A stretch of 59,660 nucleotides of DNA from Kiritimatiellia bacterium (GTDB lineage Bacteria; Verrucomicrobiota; Kiritimatiellia; RFP12; UBA1067), in the NCBI GenBank assembly GCA_017406465.1, contig JAFQYM010000059.1, forward strand, positions 1 to 59,660. The letters run 5' to 3'. The notes under the pieces were generated by a model. That model was not told where the DNA came from and did not search any database. It saw nothing but the letters and a program-made list of their open reading frames with translations. How positions within the stretch are numbered: the stretch's first letter is position 1; each line of letters starts with the position of its first letter. Below, piece by piece: positions 7,391 through 14,475 of the stretch. Made by a program: the position numbers and the translations under genes.

Positions 7391-7858
7391 CTATCTTCCT
7401 CCCATTATCTGCCTATAGCACTCGTACGCGGCGATGGAGACGGCGTTTGCAAGGTTGATGCTTCGCGCATGTTCGCCGGGCATCGGGATCTTGAAGAGAG
7501 ATTCTTTGTAGCGGTCGTAGAAATCCTTTGGCAGCCCTGACGACTCATTGCCGAACACAAGCGCATCGCCTTCAGAAAAGCTGCACTCATAAAGTGATTT
7601 CTCGCCGTGCGTCGATAGAAAGAAGAGACGCTTTGGCTTTGCCGCCGCAAGATACTCATCCCAAGTGTCGTGAAGCGTGACGTCGAGATGCGGCCAGTAG
7701 TCGAGACCTGCGCGGGCGACGTAGCGGTCGTCGAGAGCGAAGCCGAGGGGCCTTACGAGATGAAGCGGCACGCCCAGACCCACGCAGAGCCGGCCTATCG
7801 CCCCCGTGTTGTGCGGGATTTCAGGACGCAGGAGGACGATTGAAAAGCTATGCGTCAT
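7391..7858 (-). CDS. trmL: tRNA (cytidine/uridine-2'-O-)-methyltransferase TrmL
   Basis: A 155-residue SPOUT methyltransferase, the usual length for TrmL. The knot region is intact: SIVLLRPEIPHNTGAIGRLC at the N-terminus, ALVFGNESSGLPKDFYDRY in the middle and RSINLANAVSIAAYE at the C-terminus, which form the S-adenosylmethionine site. It methylates the ribose of the wobble base 34 in certain leucine tRNAs in the cytoplasm. It starts at an ATG at 7858, 4 bases after the PIN-domain gene ends, so may be read as the last gene of the toxin-antitoxin transcript, an odd pairing. Confidence 0.93.
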   Translation of the reverse strand: MTHSFSIVLLRPEIPHNTGAIGRLCVGLGVPLHLVRPLGFALDDRYVARAGLDYWPHLDVTLHDTWDEYLAAAKPKRLFFLSTHGEKSLYECSFSEGDALVFGNESSGLPKDFYDRYKESLFKIPMPGEHARSINLANAVSIAAYECYRQIMGGR

Positions 7859-7862
7859 ATTG

Positions 7863-8273
7863 CTAGTCCACGGTAAACGACGATGGGGGGACTACAGCGA
7901 TGGCGGAGTGGTCGTAGTGGTTTGGGTTGCGCGTGAAAAGTTGGGAGCATTTTGCCTTGAGTGCGCATTGCAGCTGAATATCGTCTTCGAAGTCCTTGTC
8001 GTGGAAATCCACCGCAAGGCCGAGGATGTCGGCATCCACGGGAATGACCTTGAAGATTCGAAGAAGTATCTTGACGGCAATCATCGCCGTAGTTTCGCTC
8101 TTCAGCTTGCGCATGACATAATGGATGTTGTTCAGGGATATCGCGGCGATGCAGGCCTCGACATTGCCATTCTCCGCATTCGCCCAGATCTTAAGGGCGT
8201 CATAGTAGTAACCCTCGCGTTCAAGCAGCACATCCAAGAGGATGTTTGTGTCCACAAAGATTCGCTTCTTCAT
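7863..8273 (-). CDS. PIN-domain toxin of a type II pair
   Basis: A 136-residue PIN protein. The first acidic residue is in IFVDTNILLDVLLERE, the next in the central helices (DADILGLAVDFHDKDFEDDIQ), which is the usual acidic quartet that binds Mg for RNA cleavage; CSQLFTRNPNHYDH is the last strand region. Its ATG overlaps the antitoxin stop in an ATGA, the normal coupled arrangement, with the antitoxin first. Target RNA unknown. GC is lower than in the housekeeping genes. Confidence 0.88.
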   Translation of the reverse strand: MKKRIFVDTNILLDVLLEREGYYYDALKIWANAENGNVEACIAAISLNNIHYVMRKLKSETTAMIAVKILLRIFKVIPVDADILGLAVDFHDKDFEDDIQLQCALKAKCSQLFTRNPNHYDHSAIAVVPPSSFTVD

Positions 8274-8533
8274 GGCTCACCGTACTTTCCAATGAGCTCG
8301 TCGGCAAGCAAATCCTTGTAGTCCCAATTTCCCGGAACATCCACTTTAGCAAGTCCCAGCGCTCGTTTCGTGAGCGGTGGAAGTTCATGCAATTCAGTGT
8401 CCTTCTGCTGCTCCATTATGCAAATAAACGAAACGAACAACTTTGAAATGCTTGTGTTGCGGCGCTCTGCCAATCTGCGAGCCCGCTCAACAACGCTTTC
8501 ATCCATGCTCAATGCGAGTCTAGTCGCTGCCAT
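8270..8533 (-). CDS. Ribbon-helix-helix-like antitoxin (DUF6364 type)
   Basis: An 87-residue protein. The N-terminal strand RLALSMDESVVERARRLAER and helix TSISKLFVSFI fit the DUF6364 ribbon-helix-helix antitoxins; the C-terminal half (WDYKDLLADELIGKYG) would wrap the PIN toxin. It has AAGGAG 6 bases before its ATG and is the first gene after a good promoter. It presumably represses its own operon as well as neutralising the toxin. Confidence 0.8.
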   Translation of the reverse strand: MAATRLALSMDESVVERARRLAERRNTSISKLFVSFICIMEQQKDTELHELPPLTKRALGLAKVDVPGNWDYKDLLADELIGKYGEP

Positions 8534-8565
8534 TGCAACTCCTTATGCACATTGTTTTTGGAAAT

Positions 8566-8595
8566 ATTATACACCGTCAGGGGCGAAAAGGTCAA
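8566..8595 (-). promoter_or_regulatory. Promoter of the antitoxin-PIN (trmL) operon
   Basis: On the minus strand TTGACC (8590-8595), an 18-base spacer and TATAAT (8566-8571). The transcript would start near 8560, leaving a 26-base leader with AAGGAG before the antitoxin ATG at 8533. Confidence 0.7.
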
Positions 8596-8621
8596 GCGCC
8601 TCCCTGTAGGGAACGTTGGGT

Positions 8622-9272
8622 TCAGCGCTTGGCCGAGATCGCGTGCGAGAGCACGGCCAGCGACTGCGCGAGGTCGACGTTCTGGACGATGACGCCGTCG
8701 GGCACGGAGAGCCGTACCGAGGTGAAGTTCCAGATGCCGCGTATTCCGGCGGCGACGAGCTTGTCGGCGCATGGCTGCCCGGCGTCGTTCGGCACCGTAA
8801 GGATGCCGAGCCTGATGTTGAGACGCTTCACGAGACGGGGGAGATCGGCCATCGGGCGGACCTTTACACCGTGGATCGTCTTCCCGACGATTTCAGGACT
8901 TGCGTCGAATGCCGCTGCAATCGAAAGACTCTGCTCCTCGAATCCCCTGTAGCCGAGAAGGGCGTTGCCGAGAGAGCCGACGCCGACGAGGACGGCGTCG
9001 GTTGAGTTGTCCCAGCCGAGCGCAGCGGTGATGGCGGCCTGAAGCTCCCTGGCCGGGTAGCCGCGGCGCGGCTTCCCGGGGACTCCGGCCATCGCGATGT
9101 CCTTGCGCGCCAGCACGGAGTCGAGGCCGAGCTTCTCGGCCACTACCGCGCTCGATATGTGCGTCTCGCCGGCCGCGATCATCTCGTTGATGCAGCGCAG
9201 GTAGACAGGATACCGGCGGATCGTCGGCAACGGCAGCGCGAAGGGCCGCGCAAGCTGGTTCTTCTCGTTCAT
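8622..9272 (-). CDS. rex: Redox-sensing transcriptional repressor Rex
   Basis: A 216-residue Rex. The N-terminal winged helix spans about residues 10-80 (PTIRRYPVYLRCINEM, HISSAVVAEKLGLDSVLARKD); the Rossmann fold follows with VLVGVGSLGNALLGY (G-x-G-x-x-G), which binds NADH, then the C-terminal helix. When the NADH/NAD ratio rises, Rex leaves DNA and de-represses fermentation genes. It is divergent from adhE, its classical target. I take the ATG at 9272 because a -10 box lies 7 bases upstream, making the mRNA probably leaderless. Confidence 0.95.
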   Translation of the reverse strand: MNEKNQLARPFALPLPTIRRYPVYLRCINEMIAAGETHISSAVVAEKLGLDSVLARKDIAMAGVPGKPRRGYPARELQAAITAALGWDNSTDAVLVGVGSLGNALLGYRGFEEQSLSIAAAFDASPEIVGKTIHGVKVRPMADLPRLVKRLNIRLGILTVPNDAGQPCADKLVAAGIRGIWNFTSVRLSVPDGVIVQNVDLAQSLAVLSHAISAKR

Positions 9273-9279
9273 GGCGGAA

Positions 9280-9288
9280 AGTATACCA
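9280..9288 (-). promoter_or_regulatory. Extended -10 of rex, leaderless type
   Basis: Minus strand TGGTATACT ends 7 bases before the rex ATG (intervening TTCCGCC). No Shine-Dalgarno is present, so transcription probably starts at or next to the A of the ATG. Confidence 0.65.
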
Positions 9289-9314
9289 TAAACGGCGGCC
9301 AATAAGATAATAAA

Positions 9315-9338
9315 ATATCGCTATTGACATACCGATAT
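9315..9338. promoter_or_regulatory. Candidate operator across the adhE -35 region
   Basis: A perfect 6-base inverted repeat, ATATCG (9315-9320) and CGATAT (9333-9338), separated by 12 bases, brackets the adhE -35 box. It does not match the canonical Rex site TTGTGAA-N4-TTCACAA, so assignment to Rex is only positional. Confidence 0.35.
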
Positions 9339-9353
9339 AAAAAGAGCTATAAT
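9324..9353 (+). promoter_or_regulatory. adhE promoter
   Basis: TTGACA (9324-9329), an 18-base spacer, TATAAT (9348-9353). Predicted start near 9360, giving a leader of about 50 bases that begins with the dyad at 9366-9384. Confidence 0.85.
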
Positions 9354-9365
9354 ATGCCGCACTCG

Positions 9366-9384
9366 CCCGGAAAGGGTTTCCGGG
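9366..9384 (+). promoter_or_regulatory. Perfect dyad in the adhE 5' leader
   Basis: CCCGGAAA-GGG-TTTCCGGG: 8-base arms around three bases, 6 bases after the predicted transcription start. It could be a second operator (a repressor bound here would block elongation) or an RNA hairpin stabilising the leader. It is not followed by a T-run, so it is not an intrinsic terminator. Confidence 0.55.
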
Positions 9385-9408
9385 CCGTATATGAAAGAAA
9401 GGCTGGAC

Positions 9409-12057
9409 ATGGCGGAAAAGGCAATGGAACCGGTCGCGGCACCGGCCGCGGACGACGGAATGGAGGCGTTCGAGCGGATGCTTGAACGCGTGAGGGCGGC
9501 GCAAAGGGCGTATTCCACGTACTCCCAGGAGCAGGTGGACGCGATCTTCAAGGCGGCCGCGCTTGCGGCGAACAAAGAGAGGATACCTCTCGCGAAGATG
9601 GCTGTCGCAGAGACGGGCATGGGCATCGTCGAAGACAAGATCATCAAGAACCACTACGCGGCTGAGTACATCTACAACACGTACAAGAACACGAAGACTT
9701 GCGGCGTGGTGGAGGAAGACAATGCGGCCGGGATAATGAAGGTCGCCGAGCCCATCGGCGTCATCGGCGCGGTCATCCCGACCACGAACCCGACTTCGAC
9801 GGCGATCTTCAAGACGCTCCTCGCGCTCAAGACGAGGAACGGAATCGTCATAAGCCCGCATCCGCGCGCTAAGAACTGCACGATGGCGGCGGCGAAGGCG
9901 GTCCTCGACGCGGCGGTCGCGGCGGGTGCGCCGGCGGACATCATCTCCTGGATCGAGGCGCCGAGCCTTCCGAAGACGAACCTCCTCATGAAGGAGGCGG
10001 ACATCATCCTCGCTACGGGCGGCCCCGGCATGGTGAAGGCGGCGTATTCGAGCGGCACTCCTGCGCTCGGCGTCGGCGCGGGCAACGCGGCGGCGATACT
10101 CGACCCGAGCTGCGACCTCGTAAACGCAGTCAACTCGATCATCCACTCGAAGACGTTCGACAACGGCATGATCTGCGCGACCGAGCAGACGGTCATCGCG
10201 GACGCGCTCATCTACGACGAAGTCAAGGACGAGTTCAAGCGCCGCGGATGCTACTTCCTCAACAAGGAGGAGGCCGACAAGATCCGCGCGACGATGCTCA
10301 TCAACGGCGCGCTCAACGCGAAGATCGTCGGGCAGCGTCCCGCCGCGATCGCGAAGATGGCGGGCTTCGAGGTCCCCGAGTCGACGAAGGTGCTCATCGG
10401 TGAGGCGACTTCGACCGACAGCTCCGAAGCGTTCGGACACGAGAAGCTCACGACGATACTCGGCATGTACAAGAGCCGCGACTTCGACAACGCGCTCGAC
10501 ATCGCGGAGGCGCTTCTCGTCAACAACGGCGGGCTCGGCCACACGTCGTCGCTCTGGATCGACGAGATCGGCGAGCGCGAGAAGCTCGCGAAGTTTGCGG
10601 ACCGCATGAAGGCGTGCCGCCTGCTCGTCAACACACCGTCGAGCCTCGGCGGAATAGGCGACATCTACAACTTCAGCTTCCCGCCGTCGCTGACGCTCGG
10701 CTGCGGCAGCTGGGGCGGCAATTCCGTGTCCGAGAACGTCGGCGTCAAACATCTTTTGAACATCAAGACCGTGGCAATGAGAAGAGAAAACATGTTGTGG
10801 TTCCGCGCGCCCGAGAAGGTGTACCAGAAGAAGGGGTGCCTCGCGGTGGCGCTCCGCGAGCTCGGCGAAGAGCTTGGCAAGAAGAAGGCTTTCATCGTCA
10901 CCGACACCTTCCTCTACGCGAACGGATACACCAAGGCGATCGAGCGCTCGCTCGAAAACCAGGGCATCATGTTCACGACGTTCTCGAACGTCGCGCCAGA
11001 CCCCACGCTCGCCTGCGCCAAGGAGGGCGCGAAGCTGATGGCCGGGTTCAAGCCGGACGTCATCATCGCCGTCGGCGGCGGCTCGGCGATGGACGCGGCG
11101 AAGATCATGTGGGTCCTCTACGAGCACCCCGAGGTCGATTTCCAGGACATGGCGATGCGCTTCATGGATATCCGCAAGCGCGTCTACAAGTTCCCGAAGA
11201 TGGGCGAGAAGGCGTACTTCGTGTGCGTTCCGACCTCGGCCGGAACGGGCTCGGAAGTGACTCCGTTCGCCGTCATCACCGACGAGCAGACCGGCACGAA
11301 ATATCCGCTCGCCGACTACGCGCTCATGCCGAACATGGCGATCGTCGACGCCGACATGCAGATGATGGCGCCTCCCGGGCTCACCAGCGCGTCCGGAATC
11401 GACGCGGTCTCGCACGCGCTCGAGGCGTACGCCTCGATGATGGCGACGGACTACACCGACGGGCTCGCGATCCGCGCGCTCCAGACGATCTTCAAGTATC
11501 TGCCCGCGTGCTACGCCGCCGCCGTTGCGAAGAAGGCGAACCCCGTCGCCCGCGAGAAGATGGCGAACGCCGCCACAATGGCCGGCATGGCCTTCGCGAA
11601 CGCGTTCCTCGGCGTGATGCACTCGATGGCGCACAAGCTCGGGAGCTTCCACCACATCCCGCACGGAATCGCCAACGCCCTGATGATGGAGGAAGTTCTC
11701 CGTTTCAACGCCGATCCCGTTCCGCGCAAGATGGGCACGTTCCCGCAGTACGACCATCCGCACACACTCGAGCGCTACCTCGAGATCGCGGACGCTCTCG
11801 GCATCAAGGGGAAGTCCAAGGGCGAGCAGTTCAACAATTTCGTCAAGGCGATACGCGAGCTGCAGGCGAGGATCGGCATCAAGCCGACGATCCGCGACTA
11901 CGTCCCGGACGAGAAGGACTTCCTCGCTCGCCTCGACGCGATGGTGGAGCAGGCCTTCGACGACCAGTGCACCGGCGCGAACCCGCGCTATCCGCTGATG
12001 TCGGAGATCAAGCAGATGTACCTCAATGCCTACTACGGGAAGCACGAGGTAGTTTGA
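9409..12057 (+). CDS. adhE: Bifunctional acetaldehyde-CoA / alcohol dehydrogenase AdhE
   Basis: An 882-residue fusion, close to the 891 of the E. coli enzyme. The N-terminal half is a CoA-acylating aldehyde dehydrogenase with the catalytic cysteine in FDNGMICATEQ (about residue 250) and GVGAGNAAAI before it; the C-terminal half is an iron-dependent alcohol dehydrogenase with GGGSAMDAAKIMW, ASGIDAVSHALEAYAS and the metal histidines of HSMAHKLGSFHHIPHG. It reduces acetyl-CoA to ethanol in two NADH-dependent steps, regenerating NAD in fermentation; the family forms helical spirosomes. I choose the ATG at 9409 (AAAGG 6 bases before) rather than 9391. Divergent rex implies NADH-responsive control. 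Confidence 0.97.
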   Translation: MAEKAMEPVAAPAADDGMEAFERMLERVRAAQRAYSTYSQEQVDAIFKAAALAANKERIPLAKMAVAETGMGIVEDKIIKNHYAAEYIYNTYKNTKTCGVVEEDNAAGIMKVAEPIGVIGAVIPTTNPTSTAIFKTLLALKTRNGIVISPHPRAKNCTMAAAKAVLDAAVAAGAPADIISWIEAPSLPKTNLLMKEADIILATGGPGMVKAAYSSGTPALGVGAGNAAAILDPSCDLVNAVNSIIHSKTFDNGMICATEQTVIADALIYDEVKDEFKRRGCYFLNKEEADKIRATMLINGALNAKIVGQRPAAIAKMAGFEVPESTKVLIGEATSTDSSEAFGHEKLTTILGMYKSRDFDNALDIAEALLVNNGGLGHTSSLWIDEIGEREKLAKFADRMKACRLLVNTPSSLGGIGDIYNFSFPPSLTLGCGSWGGNSVSENVGVKHLLNIKTVAMRRENMLWFRAPEKVYQKKGCLAVALRELGEELGKKKAFIVTDTFLYANGYTKAIERSLENQGIMFTTFSNVAPDPTLACAKEGAKLMAGFKPDVIIAVGGGSAMDAAKIMWVLYEHPEVDFQDMAMRFMDIRKRVYKFPKMGEKAYFVCVPTSAGTGSEVTPFAVITDEQTGTKYPLADYALMPNMAIVDADMQMMAPPGLTSASGIDAVSHALEAYASMMATDYTDGLAIRALQTIFKYLPACYAAAVAKKANPVAREKMANAATMAGMAFANAFLGVMHSMAHKLGSFHHIPHGIANALMMEEVLRFNADPVPRKMGTFPQYDHPHTLERYLEIADALGIKGKSKGEQFNNFVKAIRELQARIGIKPTIRDYVPDEKDFLARLDAMVEQAFDDQCTGANPRYPLMSEIKQMYLNAYYGKHEVV

Positions 12058-12082
12058 GTTGAAAAGTTGAAAGGTTGAAAAG
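12058..12082. repeat. Short tandem GTTGAAAA repeat
   Basis: Three 8-base units (GTTGAAAA, GTTGAAAG, GTTGAAAA) follow directly on the adhE stop. They are the reverse complement of the TTTCAACC array between etfB and etfA (44334-44423), so the two sites carry the same repeat family in opposite orientation. Confidence 0.7.
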
Positions 12083-12097
12083 TTTAGGAGTTTTGAA

Positions 12098-12898
12098 ATG
12101 AAGAAAACTACAGCAAAGAAGGTTCCGGCGAAGCGCAGCGGTCAGCGCAGGCAGACAGGTGTTCTCCTCGAACGCACCGACAAGGTCGTGACGAAGGACA
12201 AGGGCACTGTGCTCAAGATCTTCGGACCGAGCTACAAGGTGAGCGCGATCCTGAACGAGGCGATGAACGAGGCGCGCGCCGCGGAGACGGGTCTTCCCGT
12301 TGCGAAGGTGCTCGAGGTCCTCAAGATCCGCGACCACTGGTGCATCCGCCGCGAGTGGGTCGAGGGCGATACGCTCGCCGACGTGATGGCGAAGGACAAG
12401 AAGAACCTCGTCAGGTACCTGAAGTCGTTCGTCGCGATCCAGTGCCAGATCTTCGCGAAGACGTCTGAGCGCATGGGCAACCTTGCCGACAAGCTTGACA
12501 AGCAGATCTCGGCCTCGCCGCTCCCGAAGGAGACGCGCTACGACCTTCACATGAAGCTGCAGAGCTTCCCGCGCGGGAAGTCGCTCTGCCACGGAGACTT
12601 CAATCCGACGAACGTGATCATCACGCCGAAGGGCGACTGGCGCGTCATCGACTGGAGCCACGTGCGCCTCGGCGATCCGCTCGCCGACGTCGCGCGCACG
12701 TATCTCCTCTTCTGGCTCTCCGGGCACGTCGCGGCGGCGGAGAAGTACATGGCCCTCGCCTGCGAGGCGCTCAAGGTGAAGCTCCCCGACGTGCAGAAGT
12801 GGCTTCCGATCGTCGCCGCGGCGGAATCGTCGCGCGACCAGACGCCGAAGAACCACGAGCTCCTCGTCCACTGGGCGAGCGTCGTCGACATCGAGTAG
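12098..12898 (+). CDS. Phosphotransferase-like (APH/choline-kinase fold) protein
   Basis: A 266-residue kinase-fold protein. A lysine-rich N-terminal extension (KKTTAKKVPAKRSGQRRQ) precedes the small lobe (VLKIFGPSYKV); the catalytic loop is LCHGDFNPTNVIIT (about residue 165) and the metal-binding aspartate is in WRVIDWSHVRLGDPLADVA. This is the aminoglycoside phosphotransferase / homoserine-choline kinase pattern, all catalytic residues present. The substrate is unknown; many such proteins act on sugars, choline or amino acids rather than antibiotics. AGGAG precedes the start by 9 bases. It lies 40 bases after adhE and may be co-transcribed. The 150 bases that follow hold no gene and no terminator with a T-run. 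Confidence 0.82.
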   Translation: MKKTTAKKVPAKRSGQRRQTGVLLERTDKVVTKDKGTVLKIFGPSYKVSAILNEAMNEARAAETGLPVAKVLEVLKIRDHWCIRREWVEGDTLADVMAKDKKNLVRYLKSFVAIQCQIFAKTSERMGNLADKLDKQISASPLPKETRYDLHMKLQSFPRGKSLCHGDFNPTNVIITPKGDWRVIDWSHVRLGDPLADVARTYLLFWLSGHVAAAEKYMALACEALKVKLPDVQKWLPIVAAAESSRDQTPKNHELLVHWASVVDIE

Positions 12899-13051
12899 CC
12901 GCGTCGCTCTTCTTGCGGGCACCCCACACCCCGCATTGAGCCGCCTTCGGCGCTCTGTCGCTACGCTACTTCGGGGGATACGGCATGATTTTGACGCGCG
13001 CGCACCGCTCTAGCGACTTGCTGCGCAAGCGGGCTTCGCCCGGCGGATATT

Positions 13052-14317
13052 TCACGCGCGCCCTTTACGTTGGTAGTCAAAATCACGCCTCGCGTTGCGG
13101 GACTGAGACGGCGGGTGGCCGTAGAAGGCGCGGTAGGCATAGCAGAAGTAGGCTTGCGACGAGAATCCGGTCCTGGCGGCGACTTCCTTGACACTGAACC
13201 GTTCTTCCATCATGAGGCGTTTCGCCTCGTGCATCCTGACGGAGAGCGCGTATTTCCCGAGACTTGTGCCGAGGACCTTCCTGAACGCCGCGCGAAGGGT
13301 GGTGGAGGACACTCCTACCGCCTTCGCAAGGGCGGTTGCGGAGAGTGGCTGCTCCATTGTTTCGTCAAGAAGCAGGAGCGCCTTTGCGAGGAACGGCGGG
13401 TCCACGGGATATACGGCGGTCGATTCGCGCTCGACTATCTCAAGCGGCGGGATGCGGAAAACCGGCCGTAGCTTTGGTGCAACGGGATTGTCGATGGCGT
13501 TCGCCAGTATGCGCATGGCGGCATGCCCCTGTCCTTCGAGGTTCGAGTTGACGCTGGTGATTGGGATTGGCGCGCAGACGCAAGTCGTGATGTCGTTGTT
13601 CCTGCCCATGACGGCGATGTCGTCGGGTACCGCCCTGCCGAGCTTCAGACAGGCCTGCGCGAGGATGGAGGCCCGGCGGTCCTGGATGCATAAAACCGCA
13701 GTGCGCGGCGGAAGCGTCGCAGCCCATTCCGCTATGGCGGCCTGAACGAAGTGAAGGTACTGCTTGTCTTCGTTCGTCATCGGCGGCATGTCGAACACGA
13801 GGCATCGGCATCCTCCCTTTCGCACCGTCGACGCGAATGCGTTTTCGAGAATTTCGTCGAACGGATACGTGGTTGAGCCGTGGAAGCCGCAGTACGCGAA
13901 GTTCCTGAAGCCACGCCGCAGAAACCACTCCGCCGCCATGGTCCCCTCGCGGACAATGTCAAGGTCAACACGGATGAGTGCGGGATTTTCGATTTCGGCG
14001 GAGGTATCGACGATCGGCAGCATCTCCCCATTCAACGTGCGTAGCAGTTTGCGGGTGTTTTCTGCGCACAGATTGATGATGATGCCGTCGAACCGCCTAT
14101 TGAGTGAGCCGCTTAGGATTTCTGTGAACGATATGTTCTGCAGGACGAAGCCGCGTCGTTTTTGCATATACTCGGCGACGCCGGAGAGAATTCGTTGCGC
14201 AAAAGGGGTTGCGGCGGTCGCATCGGTGATGAATGCGACCTTTTTGTGTTTTCCCGACAGTTTTGAGGCGACTTCCTTCATCGAGCTGGCTTTTTTTGTC
14301 GGGGAAAATTCTATCAT
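13052..14317 (-). CDS. XylR-like regulator (LacI-type sensor plus AraC HTH)
   Basis: A 421-residue regulator of the XylR layout. Residues about 25-290 form a periplasmic-binding-protein-like sensor (KKVAFITDATAATPFAQRIL; VPDDIAVMGRNND; PITSVNSNLEGQGHAAMRIL), normally for a sugar. The C-terminal 100 residues are an AraC HTH pair (SATALAKAVGVSSTTLRAAF and FSVKEVAARTGFSSQAYFCYAYRAFYGHPPSQSR). Such proteins activate sugar-catabolic genes, but no such gene is adjacent: the neighbours are the kinase (convergent) and an AAA protein (divergent). The start is uncertain: a -10-like TAGAAT overlaps the first codons, so an ATG at 14281 (MKEVASK) may be the real one. Confidence 0.88.
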   Translation of the reverse strand: MIEFSPTKKASSMKEVASKLSGKHKKVAFITDATAATPFAQRILSGVAEYMQKRRGFVLQNISFTEILSGSLNRRFDGIIINLCAENTRKLLRTLNGEMLPIVDTSAEIENPALIRVDLDIVREGTMAAEWFLRRGFRNFAYCGFHGSTTYPFDEILENAFASTVRKGGCRCLVFDMPPMTNEDKQYLHFVQAAIAEWAATLPPRTAVLCIQDRRASILAQACLKLGRAVPDDIAVMGRNNDITTCVCAPIPITSVNSNLEGQGHAAMRILANAIDNPVAPKLRPVFRIPPLEIVERESTAVYPVDPPFLAKALLLLDETMEQPLSATALAKAVGVSSTTLRAAFRKVLGTSLGKYALSVRMHEAKRLMMEERFSVKEVAARTGFSSQAYFCYAYRAFYGHPPSQSRNARRDFDYQRKGRA

Positions 14318-14459
14318 AAAATGGGATTTGGCGCAAAGTCGAGCTGCTATTATCAGGACATTTCGCCAAACGGCATTGCCTTGATGCCGCCCACCGTGGA
14401 AGTCTCGCGGCCCTAAATGCGCAAATGCGCAACACGGCGTTGTGCAGGCCTTGAGATTT

Positions 14460-14468
14460 TGGTAGAAT
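14460..14468 (+). promoter_or_regulatory. Extended -10, leaderless type
   Basis: TGGTAGAAT ends 7 bases before the GTG at 14476 and there is no Shine-Dalgarno between them. Confidence 0.55.
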
Positions 14469-14475
14469 ATTCGTC

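Noticed and set aside
9315..9338. Canonical Rex box
   Set aside because: The inverted halves are ATATCG/CGATAT with a 12-base spacer, not TTGTGAA-N4-TTCACAA.
8893..12045. A 1050-codon open frame on the minus strand across adhE
   Set aside because: It is antisense to an intact AdhE, rich in Arg/Asp/Val as expected from high-GC mirror reading, and has no protein family pattern. The Rex fragment at its end is in another frame.
10614..12062. A 482-codon plus-strand frame overlapping adhE
   Set aside because: Same strand, different frame, extreme arginine content, no family.
12899..13051. Terminator between the kinase and XylR genes
   Set aside because: Only a 4-base GCCG/CGGC stem without a T-run is present.
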